DNA of 20,081 nucleotides, from assembly GCA_016204425.1 (NCBI GenBank), contig JACQKR010000061.1, positions 1 through 20,081 on the forward strand, written 5' to 3'. A program made the translations under genes and the position numbers. Below the pieces are notes generated by a model. That model had not been told where the DNA came from and did no database searches. It worked only from the letters and a program-made list of their open reading frames with translations. Each line of letters opens with the position of its first letter. Position 1 is the first letter of the stretch. Shown here piece after piece: positions 14,278 to 19,916 of this stretch. This DNA comes from Candidatus Levyibacteriota bacterium (lineage in GTDB: Bacteria; Patescibacteriota; Microgenomatia; Levybacterales; UBA12049).

Positions 14278-15111
14278 ATGGAAGCATTACTTTTACAGAC
14301 ATCACTTATAGCTGCATTTGTCGCAGGTATCGTAGCATTATTTGCACCTTGTTGTATTTCATTCTTACTACCGGCGTATTTAGGGAACGTATTTAAAGAG
14401 AAAGAAAAGGTAGTACTGATGACGCTCATTTTTGGTGCAGGTATTTTTGCGGTGATGATGCCGGCCGTTCTGGGCGTTGCAGCGTTATCTAAGTTTTTAT
14501 TTGAATATCATGACAGTATTTATTATCTTGGCGGGTTTGTCATGCTATTGGTCTCAGCCATAACTTTTTTAGGACTAAAATTTCCAATGCCCCAATTGCC
14601 AAGCGGTGATACAAGAAAAACTGATCCCTTGTCTGTATTTACCCTCGGTATATTTTCAGGTATTACCAGTGCGTGTTGTGCACCGGTTCTCATTGGTATA
14701 CTTGCACTTACATTTTTATCTCCTAACTTTTTTGGGGCCTTAGCAATAGGTAGTATGTATGTTTTGGGAATGGTCATGCCGCTTTTGTTTATCTCCGTAT
14801 TTCTTTCGGGGAAGATGACAAAGTTCATGTTCTTGAGAAAGAAAGTATTCAGTTTTCAATTTTTAGGTAAAGAACGTACGGTGATTGTTAGTAATTTAAT
14901 AGCAAGTATCATTTTTTTCCTCACAGGTGTTTTAATAATCTATCTTAAATCTATCGGCAGGCTTGGCATGGAAGACACAGAAGGATTTACGAAAATGATC
15001 ACCAATGCGAGCGGTTATGTCAATCAATTTGTGGGAGGAAACATTTTGTTTAACCTGCTATTTGTCGTAGTTCTCGTATTTGTACTTTATAAGATTGCAA
15101 AAAAGGTATAA
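14278..15111 (+). CDS. ccdA: CcdA/DsbD-type transmembrane thiol-electron transporter
   Basis: 277 aa, polytopic. The two symmetrical CcdA halves are visible: span 1 with LFAPCCISFLLPAYLG (Cys25, Cys26) and a later span with TSACCAPVL (Cys133, Cys134). CcdA and the DsbD core pass reducing equivalents from cytoplasmic thioredoxin across the membrane using one cysteine in each half. Here each site has a vicinal CC pair rather than a single Cys. A C-terminal span follows (about 250-272). No cytochrome c gene is present, so the partner is more likely the adjacent CC/DC protein, the DUF1573 protein or another envelope thiol protein. The gene begins 12 nt after the previous stop without a clear ribosome site, suggesting coupling. 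Confidence 0.88.
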   Translation: MEALLLQTSLIAAFVAGIVALFAPCCISFLLPAYLGNVFKEKEKVVLMTLIFGAGIFAVMMPAVLGVAALSKFLFEYHDSIYYLGGFVMLLVSAITFLGLKFPMPQLPSGDTRKTDPLSVFTLGIFSGITSACCAPVLIGILALTFLSPNFFGALAIGSMYVLGMVMPLLFISVFLSGKMTKFMFLRKKVFSFQFLGKERTVIVSNLIASIIFFLTGVLIIYLKSIGRLGMEDTEGFTKMITNASGYVNQFVGGNILFNLLFVVVLVFVLYKIAKKV

Positions 15112-15135
15112 GCTGAATATGATTGTTGAGTGGGA

Positions 15136-15249
15136 GATCGTCCTCCTGAACTTTCCGTTCGATCGCGTTTGACGCGACTCACGGAGCGTTCTTAGGAGGA
15201 TCCAAGAAACACTAAAACTCATTGTTTTTGAACATTCATTAAGTGTTTC
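15136..15249 (+). promoter_or_regulatory. Structured leader before the DUF305 gene
   Basis: A long interrupted stem spans 15136-15202: GATC/ATC ends, CCTCCT (15142-15147) with AGGAGG (15194-15199), GAAC with GTTC, CCGT with ACGG, and an apical TCGCG-TTTGA-CGCGA (15163-15177). A second 8-bp stem GAAACACT/AGTGTTTC (15206-15213/15242-15249) ends 1 nt before the ribosome site. It may be a terminator/attenuator between ccdA and DUF305 or a cis-regulatory RNA. I cannot match it to a known riboswitch class. Confidence 0.5.
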
Positions 15250-15267
15250 CAGGAGGAGGTGAATATA

Positions 15268-15906
15268 ATGAAAAGAGATCCGTTAGTCTATGGAATAATC
15301 GGTTTCCTCATCGGGGGTGTCATTGTATGGTTCCTGGCAACGACAGCAGTGAACAATAACCAATACGGCATGATGCAGATGATGGGATTGCGTGGGGGAA
15401 CGCAGAATATGATGGGAAGTTCGCGCACAATCGATGCTCACTTTATCGAGCAAATGATTCCGCATCACGAAGATGCAATAACGATGGCAAAGCTCGCCCT
15501 TACAAAAGCGAAACGGATAGAAGTAAAAGAGTTAGCTCAAAATATTATTGATTCACAAGGGAAAGAAATTGAGCAAATGAAAGATTGGTATAAGAGTTGG
15601 TTTGGAAGAGAAGTACCGGCAGACACGCAAGTAATGGGCCAACATGGGATGATGGGAGGCAACGGTATGCACATGGGCATGATGGGTGATGAATCGGATA
15701 TCACCCGACTTGAAGATGCAGCTGATTTTGATCGTGTATTTGTCGAGGAAATGATTCCTCACCACCAAATGGCTGTCATGATGGCAAGTATGCTAAAAAA
15801 CGGAACACAGCGTTCAGAAATGAAGAAACTTGCTGATGATATCATTGCCGCCCAAACGAATGAAATAGACCTGATGAGGGATTGGCTACAAAATTGGGGG
15901 GAATAA
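15268..15906 (+). CDS. Tandem DUF305 protein, Met/His-rich, membrane-anchored
   Basis: 212 aa from ATG 15268, 6 nt after a GGAGGAGGTG ribosome site; the GTG at 15259 is inside that site. A transmembrane anchor (about 8-27) is followed by two DUF305 repeats. Each contains the MIPHH signature: 63-67 in HFIEQMIPHHEDAITMAK, and 162-166 in FVEEMIPHHQMAVMMAS. Each repeat is a ferritin-like helical hairpin and ends in a W-rich helix. The segments between (MMQMMGLRGG, GQHGMMGGNGMHMGMMG) are rich in Met and His, as in periplasmic copper-binding proteins. DUF305 genes are often next to copper-resistance genes; a copper-binding or buffering role is inferred. DUF2933- and DUF5676-like neighbours strengthen this. 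Confidence 0.9.
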   Translation: MKRDPLVYGIIGFLIGGVIVWFLATTAVNNNQYGMMQMMGLRGGTQNMMGSSRTIDAHFIEQMIPHHEDAITMAKLALTKAKRIEVKELAQNIIDSQGKEIEQMKDWYKSWFGREVPADTQVMGQHGMMGGNGMHMGMMGDESDITRLEDAADFDRVFVEEMIPHHQMAVMMASMLKNGTQRSEMKKLADDIIAAQTNEIDLMRDWLQNWGE

Positions 15907-15919
15907 GGAGGTGAGTTCC

Positions 15920-16087
15920 ATGAAGCAGTATGTGACGATGTGGCAAGTGTGGGCCGGAATAGCATTCGTGCTTGCGGTTCTGCTCATTACGAATACGAAT
16001 AATTTCGTAGGTATTCTTCCTTTTGCTTTGCTACTTATTTGTCCAATCATGATGATGTTCATGATGGGTGGTCATAAGCATAAATAA
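15920..16087 (+). CDS. 55-aa DUF2933-like membrane protein
   Basis: An ATG at 15920 follows AAGGAGGTGA at 15905-15914 and opens a 55-codon frame ending in TAA at 16085-16087. The protein has two hydrophobic spans (about 9-25 and 29-45) and a CPIMMMFMMGGHKHK tail. A single Cys followed by a Met-rich run, GG and a His-rich end is the pattern of the DUF2933 family, small proteins commonly placed in copper-resistance clusters. The gene is 13 nt downstream of the DUF305 gene and 8 nt upstream of the next, in the same operon. Met, Cys and His at one membrane face suggest metal contact; the function is unproven. Confidence 0.8.
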   Translation: MKQYVTMWQVWAGIAFVLAVLLITNTNNFVGILPFALLLICPIMMMFMMGGHKHK

Positions 16088-16095
16088 GAGGTGCT

Positions 16096-16641
16096 ATGGC
16101 AAAAACGAATATCACAAGAAAATTGTTATACAGTGTTATCCTGCTCTTTTTCTTCTCATTAGCGAGTTTTGTCTGGGTGGTAAAAGATAGGGTGCAACCA
16201 GTAAAAAAAGTCCATTACCACGCGGGGTTTATCGTCGTCAACAATAATAAGCAGGTGTCCTTCTCAGGCCAGAAATACATGAGCATAGAGCCGTGTGTTC
16301 TTGATAACGGTAAGAACCACGAAGATTCTGAAGAAGATCTGCAAAGAGAGAAAGCCCACTTACACGATAGTGTTGGCGATGTTGTCCATGTTGAGCGTGA
16401 GGGGGCGAAGTGGAAGGATCTGTTTACAAATATCAACTATACGTTACAGTACCGTGAGGCAGAGGCGTATATAAATGGAAAAAAAGTAAGCAATTTTCAA
16501 GACCTCCCGATAAAAGAATACGATAGCTTGGTAGTCTTTGCCGGCATGAATGATGATGTTAATAAATTTCTCAGTCAGGCAGTAACAAAAAAGCATATAC
16601 AAGAAGCAGAGTCAAAAAGTGAAGACTGCGGGAGCGAGTAA
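16096..16641 (+). CDS. Anchored His-rich protein with HYHAGF and HLHD motifs
   Basis: 181 aa; unnamed family. A transmembrane segment (about 11-28) anchors an extracytoplasmic domain. Two histidine clusters stand out: VHYHAGF at 39-45 (His40, His42) and KAHLHDSVGDVVHVE at 87-100 (His88, His90, His98). Cys67 lies in the SIEPC segment and Cys178 near the C-terminus. The strand pattern and ubiquitin-like final part (EAYINGKKVSN, DSLVVFAG) suggest a compact beta-rich fold. I recall similar proteins in Patescibacteria with the same His pairs, but no function is known. A metal-binding role is inferred from the histidines and the copper-gene neighbourhood. It starts 8 nt after the DUF2933-like stop, behind a GAGGTG-like site. 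Confidence 0.75.
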   Translation: MAKTNITRKLLYSVILLFFFSLASFVWVVKDRVQPVKKVHYHAGFIVVNNNKQVSFSGQKYMSIEPCVLDNGKNHEDSEEDLQREKAHLHDSVGDVVHVEREGAKWKDLFTNINYTLQYREAEAYINGKKVSNFQDLPIKEYDSLVVFAGMNDDVNKFLSQAVTKKHIQEAESKSEDCGSE

Positions 16642-16645
16642 ACGT

Positions 16646-16777
16646 ATGGATGACAGCTTGAAGAGTAGCAATCTCGCATGCTCGACGATTCAAATAGAAA
16701 ACGAGAAATTCACAGAAGCAGATATACAAGAACTGGAATATAAAGACCTGCCTGCCGGCAGGCAAGGAGGGAGGTGA
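16646..16777 (+). CDS. Possible 43-aa small protein or spacer ORF
   Basis: An ATG 4 nt after the previous stop opens 43 codons ending at TGA 16775-16777, with acidic residues and a C-terminal DLPAGRQGGR. The last part is encoded by the palindrome TGCCTGCCGGCAGGCA and by the next gene's ribosome site. No ribosome site of its own and no recognisable domain. It could be a truncated gene remnant or a non-coding spacer. Confidence 0.25.
   Translation: MDDSLKSSNLACSTIQIENEKFTEADIQELEYKDLPAGRQGGR
16749..16764. repeat. 16-bp perfect palindrome TGCCTGCCGGCAGGCA
   Basis: A perfect 16-bp palindrome directly before the ribosome site of the DUF5676-like gene. Its GGCAGGCAA right end is shared with the element at 12893-12933, suggesting one repeat family. 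When read in frame it gives LPAGRQ, a string I recall from Patescibacteria proteins carrying such insertions. Confidence 0.6.
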
Positions 16778-16783
16778 AAGAAT

Positions 16784-17047
16784 ATGTTGAATGCAAAAGC
16801 GTTTGCCAATGCAAGCACCGTTGTTTCTCTGGGGTTTTATATCGTTTGCAGAGTTGCGTCACTTGTGGCGCCTGACTTCCTTTTTAGTATTGCAAGAAGT
16901 TGGTTCCATACCTTTAGCGTTGATACCCTTAAGGGGACAATACCAATGGATTTAGGGACATTTGTGTTTGGAGGAATAACCTTAGCTGTTTTAGTTTGGG
17001 TGACAACGTACGCGACAATTGTGTTCTATAATCGTTGGGAAAAATAG
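16784..17047 (+). CDS. DUF5676-like two-span membrane protein
   Basis: 87 aa, start fixed by a strong GGAGGGAGGTGA site at 16766-16777. The N-terminal LNAKAFANASTVVSLGFYIVCRVASLVAP and a second span at about 59-80 (FVFGGITLAVLVWVTTYATIVF) match the layout of DUF5676 proteins: a LN.KAFA start and two transmembrane helices with a short amphipathic loop between. These proteins often sit with copper or mercury resistance genes. It is the last member of the tightly spaced copper-island run; the next gene has its own promoter. The role is unknown. Confidence 0.75.
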   Translation: MLNAKAFANASTVVSLGFYIVCRVASLVAPDFLFSIARSWFHTFSVDTLKGTIPMDLGTFVFGGITLAVLVWVTTYATIVFYNRWEK

Positions 17048-17186
17048 GAGAAAATATATAGAGGAGTAAGGAATTGCGGCACTATATGTGTGTTGGTCAA
17101 ATGGTAAATGATGCAAAAAACATTTAATTCCCCGACAAAAGCCTCTTAATTATTATAAATTACTGTAAGTTACTTCCATTCCGTAG

Positions 17187-17192
17187 TAATAT
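17187..17192 (+). promoter_or_regulatory. -10 box giving a leaderless start for the second MFS gene
   Basis: TAATAT at 17187-17192 precedes the ATG at 17199 by 6 nt. No Shine-Dalgarno. The preceding 17048-17186 stretch is AT-rich with no supported gene, only a GTAAGTTAC palindrome near 17165-17173. Confidence 0.5.
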
Positions 17193-17198
17193 AGAAAT

Positions 17199-18341
17199 AT
17201 GAGAAAGCAGAGCGATAAGCGATTGGTGTTTGGTTTATCTTTGGCGTCTTTTTTGCACGATGTGGGATCTGACATGGTTTTTTCCGTGTGGCCTCTTTTT
17301 GTGACGCAGGTTTTGGGTGCGAACATGGCTGTTTTGGGTTTGATTGACGGGATAGGGGATGCTATCGTTTCTGTTTCGGGAGCAGTCGGAGGATACATTT
17401 CAGACAGAGTAAGAAAAAGAAAAATATTCGTTTGGACAGGGTATTTTTTTGGGGGAATTTCGCGAATCGGATACGCTTTTGCTCCGAGCTGGCAGTGGCT
17501 AATTCCATTCAGGTTGTTAGACCGGTCCGGGAAAATAAGAAGCGCACCAAGAGATGCCATACTTTCTGATATTTCAACGCGTGAAAATCGTGGGGCAAGG
17601 TTCGGGTTGCTTCGGGCAATGGATAATTTTGGTGCGGTCGTCGGTATCCTTATTGCCATTTTTTTCCTGCAAACGTTGGGATACAAAAATCTTTTTTTAC
17701 TCGCTTCTTTGCCTTCGATCCTTGCCGTACTGCTCATACTATTTTTTGTCCATGAACCGGCTCGTACTCTGACAATCTTCAAGGGTATACGTTTCAAGGA
17801 TTTCGACAATAATTTACGGCTGTTAACTATTTTAAGCGGCATTTTTGCCTTGGGGTCGTTTAGTTACTCTTTTCTCATTGTCTTTGCCAACAAATACGGA
17901 TTCAGCAACGCAACGGTGCCTATCTTGTATCTTGTATTCACTCTGGTGGCAGCGGTTATCTCAATCCCCGCAGGGAGATTGGCAGATAGAATAGGCAGGA
18001 AAAAAGTGTTATTTCTCGCCTATTTTTTCTGGGCAGCTGTTGCGGTAACATTTATTTTTTTTGAGAGTTTCCTGGGTATTGTTTTGGGATTTATTTTTTA
18101 TGGTTTGCACAAAGGTGCTCTTGAGCCGGTTCAGAAAACAATGGTGGCCGAGCTTGCCCCGAAAGAATATGTCGCCTCATCTATCGGTGCTTTCCAGATG
18201 GTGATTGGTCTTGTTGCGCTTCCGGCATCACTTCTTGCCGGACTTTTGTGGGATAGCTTTAACCCGCTTGTTCCGTTTTATTTTTCTTTAGTACTTACCG
18301 TCATTTCCGCAATGCTCCTTTTTTTCGTCAAAGAACGGTAA
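17199..18341 (+). CDS. MFS transporter
   Basis: 380 aa with about 11-12 hydrophobic spans. The span 2-3 loop has the MFS motif A GGYISDRVRKRK at 64-75, and an equivalent AGRLADRIGRKK in the second half, the usual internal duplication. The loop after span 4 has LLDRSGKIRSAPRDAILSD (about 107-124), matching an MFS subgroup in which this position reads DRxGKGxRxxPRDAL. The substrate is unknown. It follows the copper island on the same strand but has its own -10 box and no Shine-Dalgarno, so membership of the copper regulon is uncertain. The next gene's -10 box begins 30 nt after its stop. Confidence 0.88.
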   Translation: MRKQSDKRLVFGLSLASFLHDVGSDMVFSVWPLFVTQVLGANMAVLGLIDGIGDAIVSVSGAVGGYISDRVRKRKIFVWTGYFFGGISRIGYAFAPSWQWLIPFRLLDRSGKIRSAPRDAILSDISTRENRGARFGLLRAMDNFGAVVGILIAIFFLQTLGYKNLFLLASLPSILAVLLILFFVHEPARTLTIFKGIRFKDFDNNLRLLTILSGIFALGSFSYSFLIVFANKYGFSNATVPILYLVFTLVAAVISIPAGRLADRIGRKKVLFLAYFFWAAVAVTFIFFESFLGIVLGFIFYGLHKGALEPVQKTMVAELAPKEYVASSIGAFQMVIGLVALPASLLAGLLWDSFNPLVPFYFSLVLTVISAMLLFFVKER

Positions 18342-18370
18342 AACGCTTCATTGATAAATATGAGGTACTA

Positions 18371-18376
18371 TATAAT
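18371..18376 (+). promoter_or_regulatory. -10 box for the tiny-protein group
   Basis: TATAAT at 18371-18376, about 7 nt before the start of a G-rich leader that carries a GAGAGGGGGTGG ribosome site for the ATG at 18400. TTGATA at 18351-18356 is too close (14 nt) for a good -35. Confidence 0.5.
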
Positions 18377-18399
18377 AAGTAAGAGAGGGGGTGGTTTCT

Positions 18400-18528
18400 A
18401 TGATGGGTTGGAATTATGGAAATATGTTGGGGGGATTTGGCTTCTTTATGTTCATATTTTGGATCGTGCTCTTTATGGATTTAATTCTCCTTGGAGTTTG
18501 GTTGTGGAAACAAATACAGAAAAAATAA
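18400..18528 (+). CDS. 42-aa single-span membrane protein
   Basis: ATG 18400 after a G-rich ribosome site, ending TAA 18526-18528. The frame encodes a Met/Gly/aromatic N-terminus (MMGWNYGNMLGG), one long hydrophobic span (about 11-36, rich in Phe, Leu and Trp) and a KQIQKK tail, so the C-terminus is probably cytoplasmic. Similar minimal membrane proteins with Met-Gly-Trp starts accompany copper-resistance and SHOCT-type genes. No domain can be named. It lies 26 nt upstream of the Cys-rich 59-aa gene and shares its promoter. Confidence 0.65.
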   Translation: MMGWNYGNMLGGFGFFMFIFWIVLFMDLILLGVWLWKQIQKK

Positions 18529-18554
18529 TCCGGAAAAAGGAGGTGAAAGATTTC

Positions 18555-18734
18555 ATGAAATGTCCAAAATGTAATGTTGAAGCGGAAGGATGGAAGTGTG
18601 CTATCTGTGGTTCAGAATCTGGAGAGCATGATCCAAACCACAAGCATGGAGGCTCAGACAGATATTGCACGATGAAATGTAAGGGTTGCGGTAAAGCTGA
18701 TGTCCATTGTGATTGCCCGGCACAAACTACCTAG
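18555..18734 (+). CDS. 59-aa Cys/His-rich double zinc-ribbon protein
   Basis: ATG 18555 follows AAGGAGGTGA at 18538-18547; a longer frame from 18351 would overlap the 42-aa gene and lacks such a site. The protein has nine cysteines: CPKC at 3-6, CAIC at 15-18, CTMKCKGC at 38-45 and CDC at 52-54. Histidines lie at 25, 29, 31 and 51. The first four cysteines form a classic zinc ribbon with the W-K-C spacing; the second half is a further metal site with GGSDRYC. Similar short proteins recur in Patescibacteria. Zinc or copper binding is expected; there is no membrane segment. A metallochaperone or sponge role is possible but unproven. Confidence 0.75.
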   Translation: MKCPKCNVEAEGWKCAICGSESGEHDPNHKHGGSDRYCTMKCKGCGKADVHCDCPAQTT

Positions 18735-18775
18735 TTCATTCTATTCTCAAAACGAAGTGATTAGCGTCACAGCAT

Positions 18776-18807
18776 TTGACTTCATAAAGTTGTATCTTAC
18801 ATATAAA
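18776..18807 (+). promoter_or_regulatory. Candidate promoter for the 56-aa protein
   Basis: TTGACT (18776-18781) is a good -35. Candidate -10 boxes are TACATA (18798-18803, 16-nt spacer) or TATAAA (18802-18807). A strong AAGGAGGTGAGAG ribosome site follows at 18815-18827. Confidence 0.4.
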
Positions 18808-18829
18808 GGAAAGTAAGGAGGTGAGAGAG

Positions 18830-19000
18830 ATGAAGCATAATGCAGGATCGGGTGCAATTTATGGGATAGGTATGCTGGGAGCGCTCGTGTATTATATCCA
18901 GCACGCGACTTCATTTGTGGATGGACTTATCGGGATTTTCAAGGCAATTTTCTGGCCGGGAGTTATTCTTTACAAAGTTTTGGAAATTCTGCAGATGTAG
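18830..19000 (+). CDS. 56-aa membrane-associated protein (MKHN...YYIQHA family)
   Basis: ATG 18830 lies just after AAGGAGGTGAGAG; the frame closes at TAG 18998-19000. The protein is 56 aa with a hydrophobic stretch around 8-23, a middle YYIQHATSFVDG segment and a second hydrophobic region (34-50) with AIFWPGVILYKVLEIL. I recall near-identical layouts (MKH start, G-rich first span, YYIQHAT, WP, YxxL) in many Patescibacteria genomes, without known function. Two short membrane helices or one hairpin are likely. It follows the zinc-ribbon gene by 95 nt and seems to have its own promoter. Confidence 0.7.
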   Translation: MKHNAGSGAIYGIGMLGALVYYIQHATSFVDGLIGIFKAIFWPGVILYKVLEILQM

Positions 19001-19062
19001 TGTCACAGTCTCCGGGTTGCGAAAACAAACCTACGACAGTAAGCTTCGTGAATCTTCTAATA

Positions 19063-19071
19063 TGTTATAAA
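19063..19071 (+). promoter_or_regulatory. Extended -10 promoter of the DinB-like gene
   Basis: TGTTATAAA: a TGn extension before TATAAA (19066-19071), 8 nt before the ATG at 19080. No Shine-Dalgarno; leaderless or nearly so. Confidence 0.55.
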
Positions 19072-19079
19072 TACTTTGT

Positions 19080-19598
19080 ATGGGGGCGAATACAAAAGAA
19101 ATAATCCGTTCAGAATTTGAGGAAGTTCGTTCAGAGTTCCATGATCTGGCTGCATCAATAACAAAAGAAGATTTAGATAGAAAAAGTAAGAATCCCGGCT
19201 GGACAAATGGAGAAATATTGTTTCATATGCTGCTTGGTTTTATAGTAATCGATATGTTATTTCCGATGGTAAAAATATTTGGCAGGCTCCCTACATCATG
19301 CTCAAGAGCATTTGCGGGTGTTCTCAACTTTTCAACTCCGATTTTCAATGCAAGTAATGCATTTGGGGCAAGAGTGGGAGGAAGAGTTTTCAGCAAGCGC
19401 TCGCTTGAAAAAAAATTTGATACTGTCATAAGCAAATTATTAAAAAAACTTGACGGTGTAAAAATGAACGAGTGGGAACAGGGAATGTATTATCCGGACC
19501 GGTGGGACGGGCTTTTTGATGAATACATGACAGTGGAGAAGCTTTTTTACTATCCAATCAAACACTTCAAATTTCACCTAAAACAATTAACCCGCTAG
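19080..19598 (+). CDS. DinB-superfamily protein
   Basis: 172 aa. The layout fits the DinB/YfiT four-helix-bundle superfamily: an N-terminal helix with EEVRSEFHDLAASITKEDL, the NPGWTNGEILFHM segment with His49, and a C-terminal KHFKFHLKQL helix with His162 and His166. These three histidines match the usual metal triad. Family members include thiol-dependent transferases (bacillithiol, mycothiol) and maleylpyruvate isomerase-like enzymes, but specificity cannot be read here. There is no signal peptide and a moderately hydrophobic middle (53-68). Its own promoter gives a near-leaderless start. It is convergent with the 61-aa membrane protein gene. Confidence 0.8.
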   Translation: MGANTKEIIRSEFEEVRSEFHDLAASITKEDLDRKSKNPGWTNGEILFHMLLGFIVIDMLFPMVKIFGRLPTSCSRAFAGVLNFSTPIFNASNAFGARVGGRVFSKRSLEKKFDTVISKLLKKLDGVKMNEWEQGMYYPDRWDGLFDEYMTVEKLFYYPIKHFKFHLKQLTR

Positions 19599-19652
19599 CA
19601 AGTCTGCACATATAAAATCTTTGAATGAAAATAGTCGTGACTCACAGCACAC

Positions 19653-19838
19653 TTATTTTTCTTTCCACTTCCACCATGCGAGTCCTGCCGCAGCGAAGAA
19701 AACAACTCCAATAATACGGTGTATCCCGTGTTGATACAAGCCGAATTGTTCGTGATTAAATGGCAAAGGAGCTGTATGGTCAATGAGCCAATACAGTCCG
19801 ACAAGAACGAGTAATACGACAACAATCTGTTTTTTCAT
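19653..19838 (-). CDS. 61-aa two-span membrane protein
   Basis: ATG on the minus strand at 19838, 5 nt after GGGGGTGG (19844-19851). An N-terminal hydrophobic span (about 4-20) is followed by a conserved-looking polar loop DHTAPLPFNHEQFGLYQHGIHR (about 20-41) and a second span (about 42-56) ending KWKEK. The His-rich loop would face outward. The family is unnamed, though it resembles small Patescibacteria membrane proteins. The start and frame are well supported by the ribosome site and an extended -10 (TGCTATACT, 19863-19871). Confidence 0.7.
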   Translation of the reverse strand: MKKQIVVVLLVLVGLYWLIDHTAPLPFNHEQFGLYQHGIHRIIGVVFFAAAGLAWWKWKEK

Positions 19839-19862
19839 CTATTCCACCCCCTTTCTTTATTC

Positions 19863-19871
19863 AGTATAGCA
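19863..19871 (-). promoter_or_regulatory. Extended -10 promoter of the 61-aa protein gene
   Basis: On the minus strand TGCTATACT, a TGn extension plus TATACT (19863-19868). The leader of about 18 nt contains the GGGGGTGG ribosome site. Confidence 0.55.
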
Positions 19872-19900
19872 GTGATAGGGGTAGATACGATTCCTCATTC

Positions 19901-19909
19901 TGCTATAAT
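19901..19909 (+). promoter_or_regulatory. Extended -10 promoter of the DUF4258 gene
   Basis: TGCTATAAT with a perfect hexamer (19904-19909), 7 nt before the ATG at 19917. Near-leaderless. Divergent from the 61-aa protein promoter. Confidence 0.6.
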
Positions 19910-19916
19910 CAGCCTC

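Noticed and set aside
15112..15250. T-box or known metal riboswitch before DUF305
   Set aside because: No T-box consensus (AGGGUGGNACCGCG) or other conserved riboswitch core is seen; kept only as an unclassified structured leader.
17048..17186. Possible small gene after AGAGGAG near 17061
   Set aside because: The only frame after it begins with TTG, is 17 codons long and has no hydrophobic or cysteine pattern.
17153..17842. Long minus-strand frame of 229 codons
   Set aside because: It lies antisense to the MFS transporter, whose motifs are clear, and its composition is that of a reverse-complemented membrane protein gene. No ribosome site.
18351..18554. Longer start for the Cys-rich protein (127 aa)
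   Set aside because: The extension overlaps the 42-aa gene in another frame and would begin before the TATAAT box, whereas the ATG at 18555 has its own AAGGAGGTGA site.
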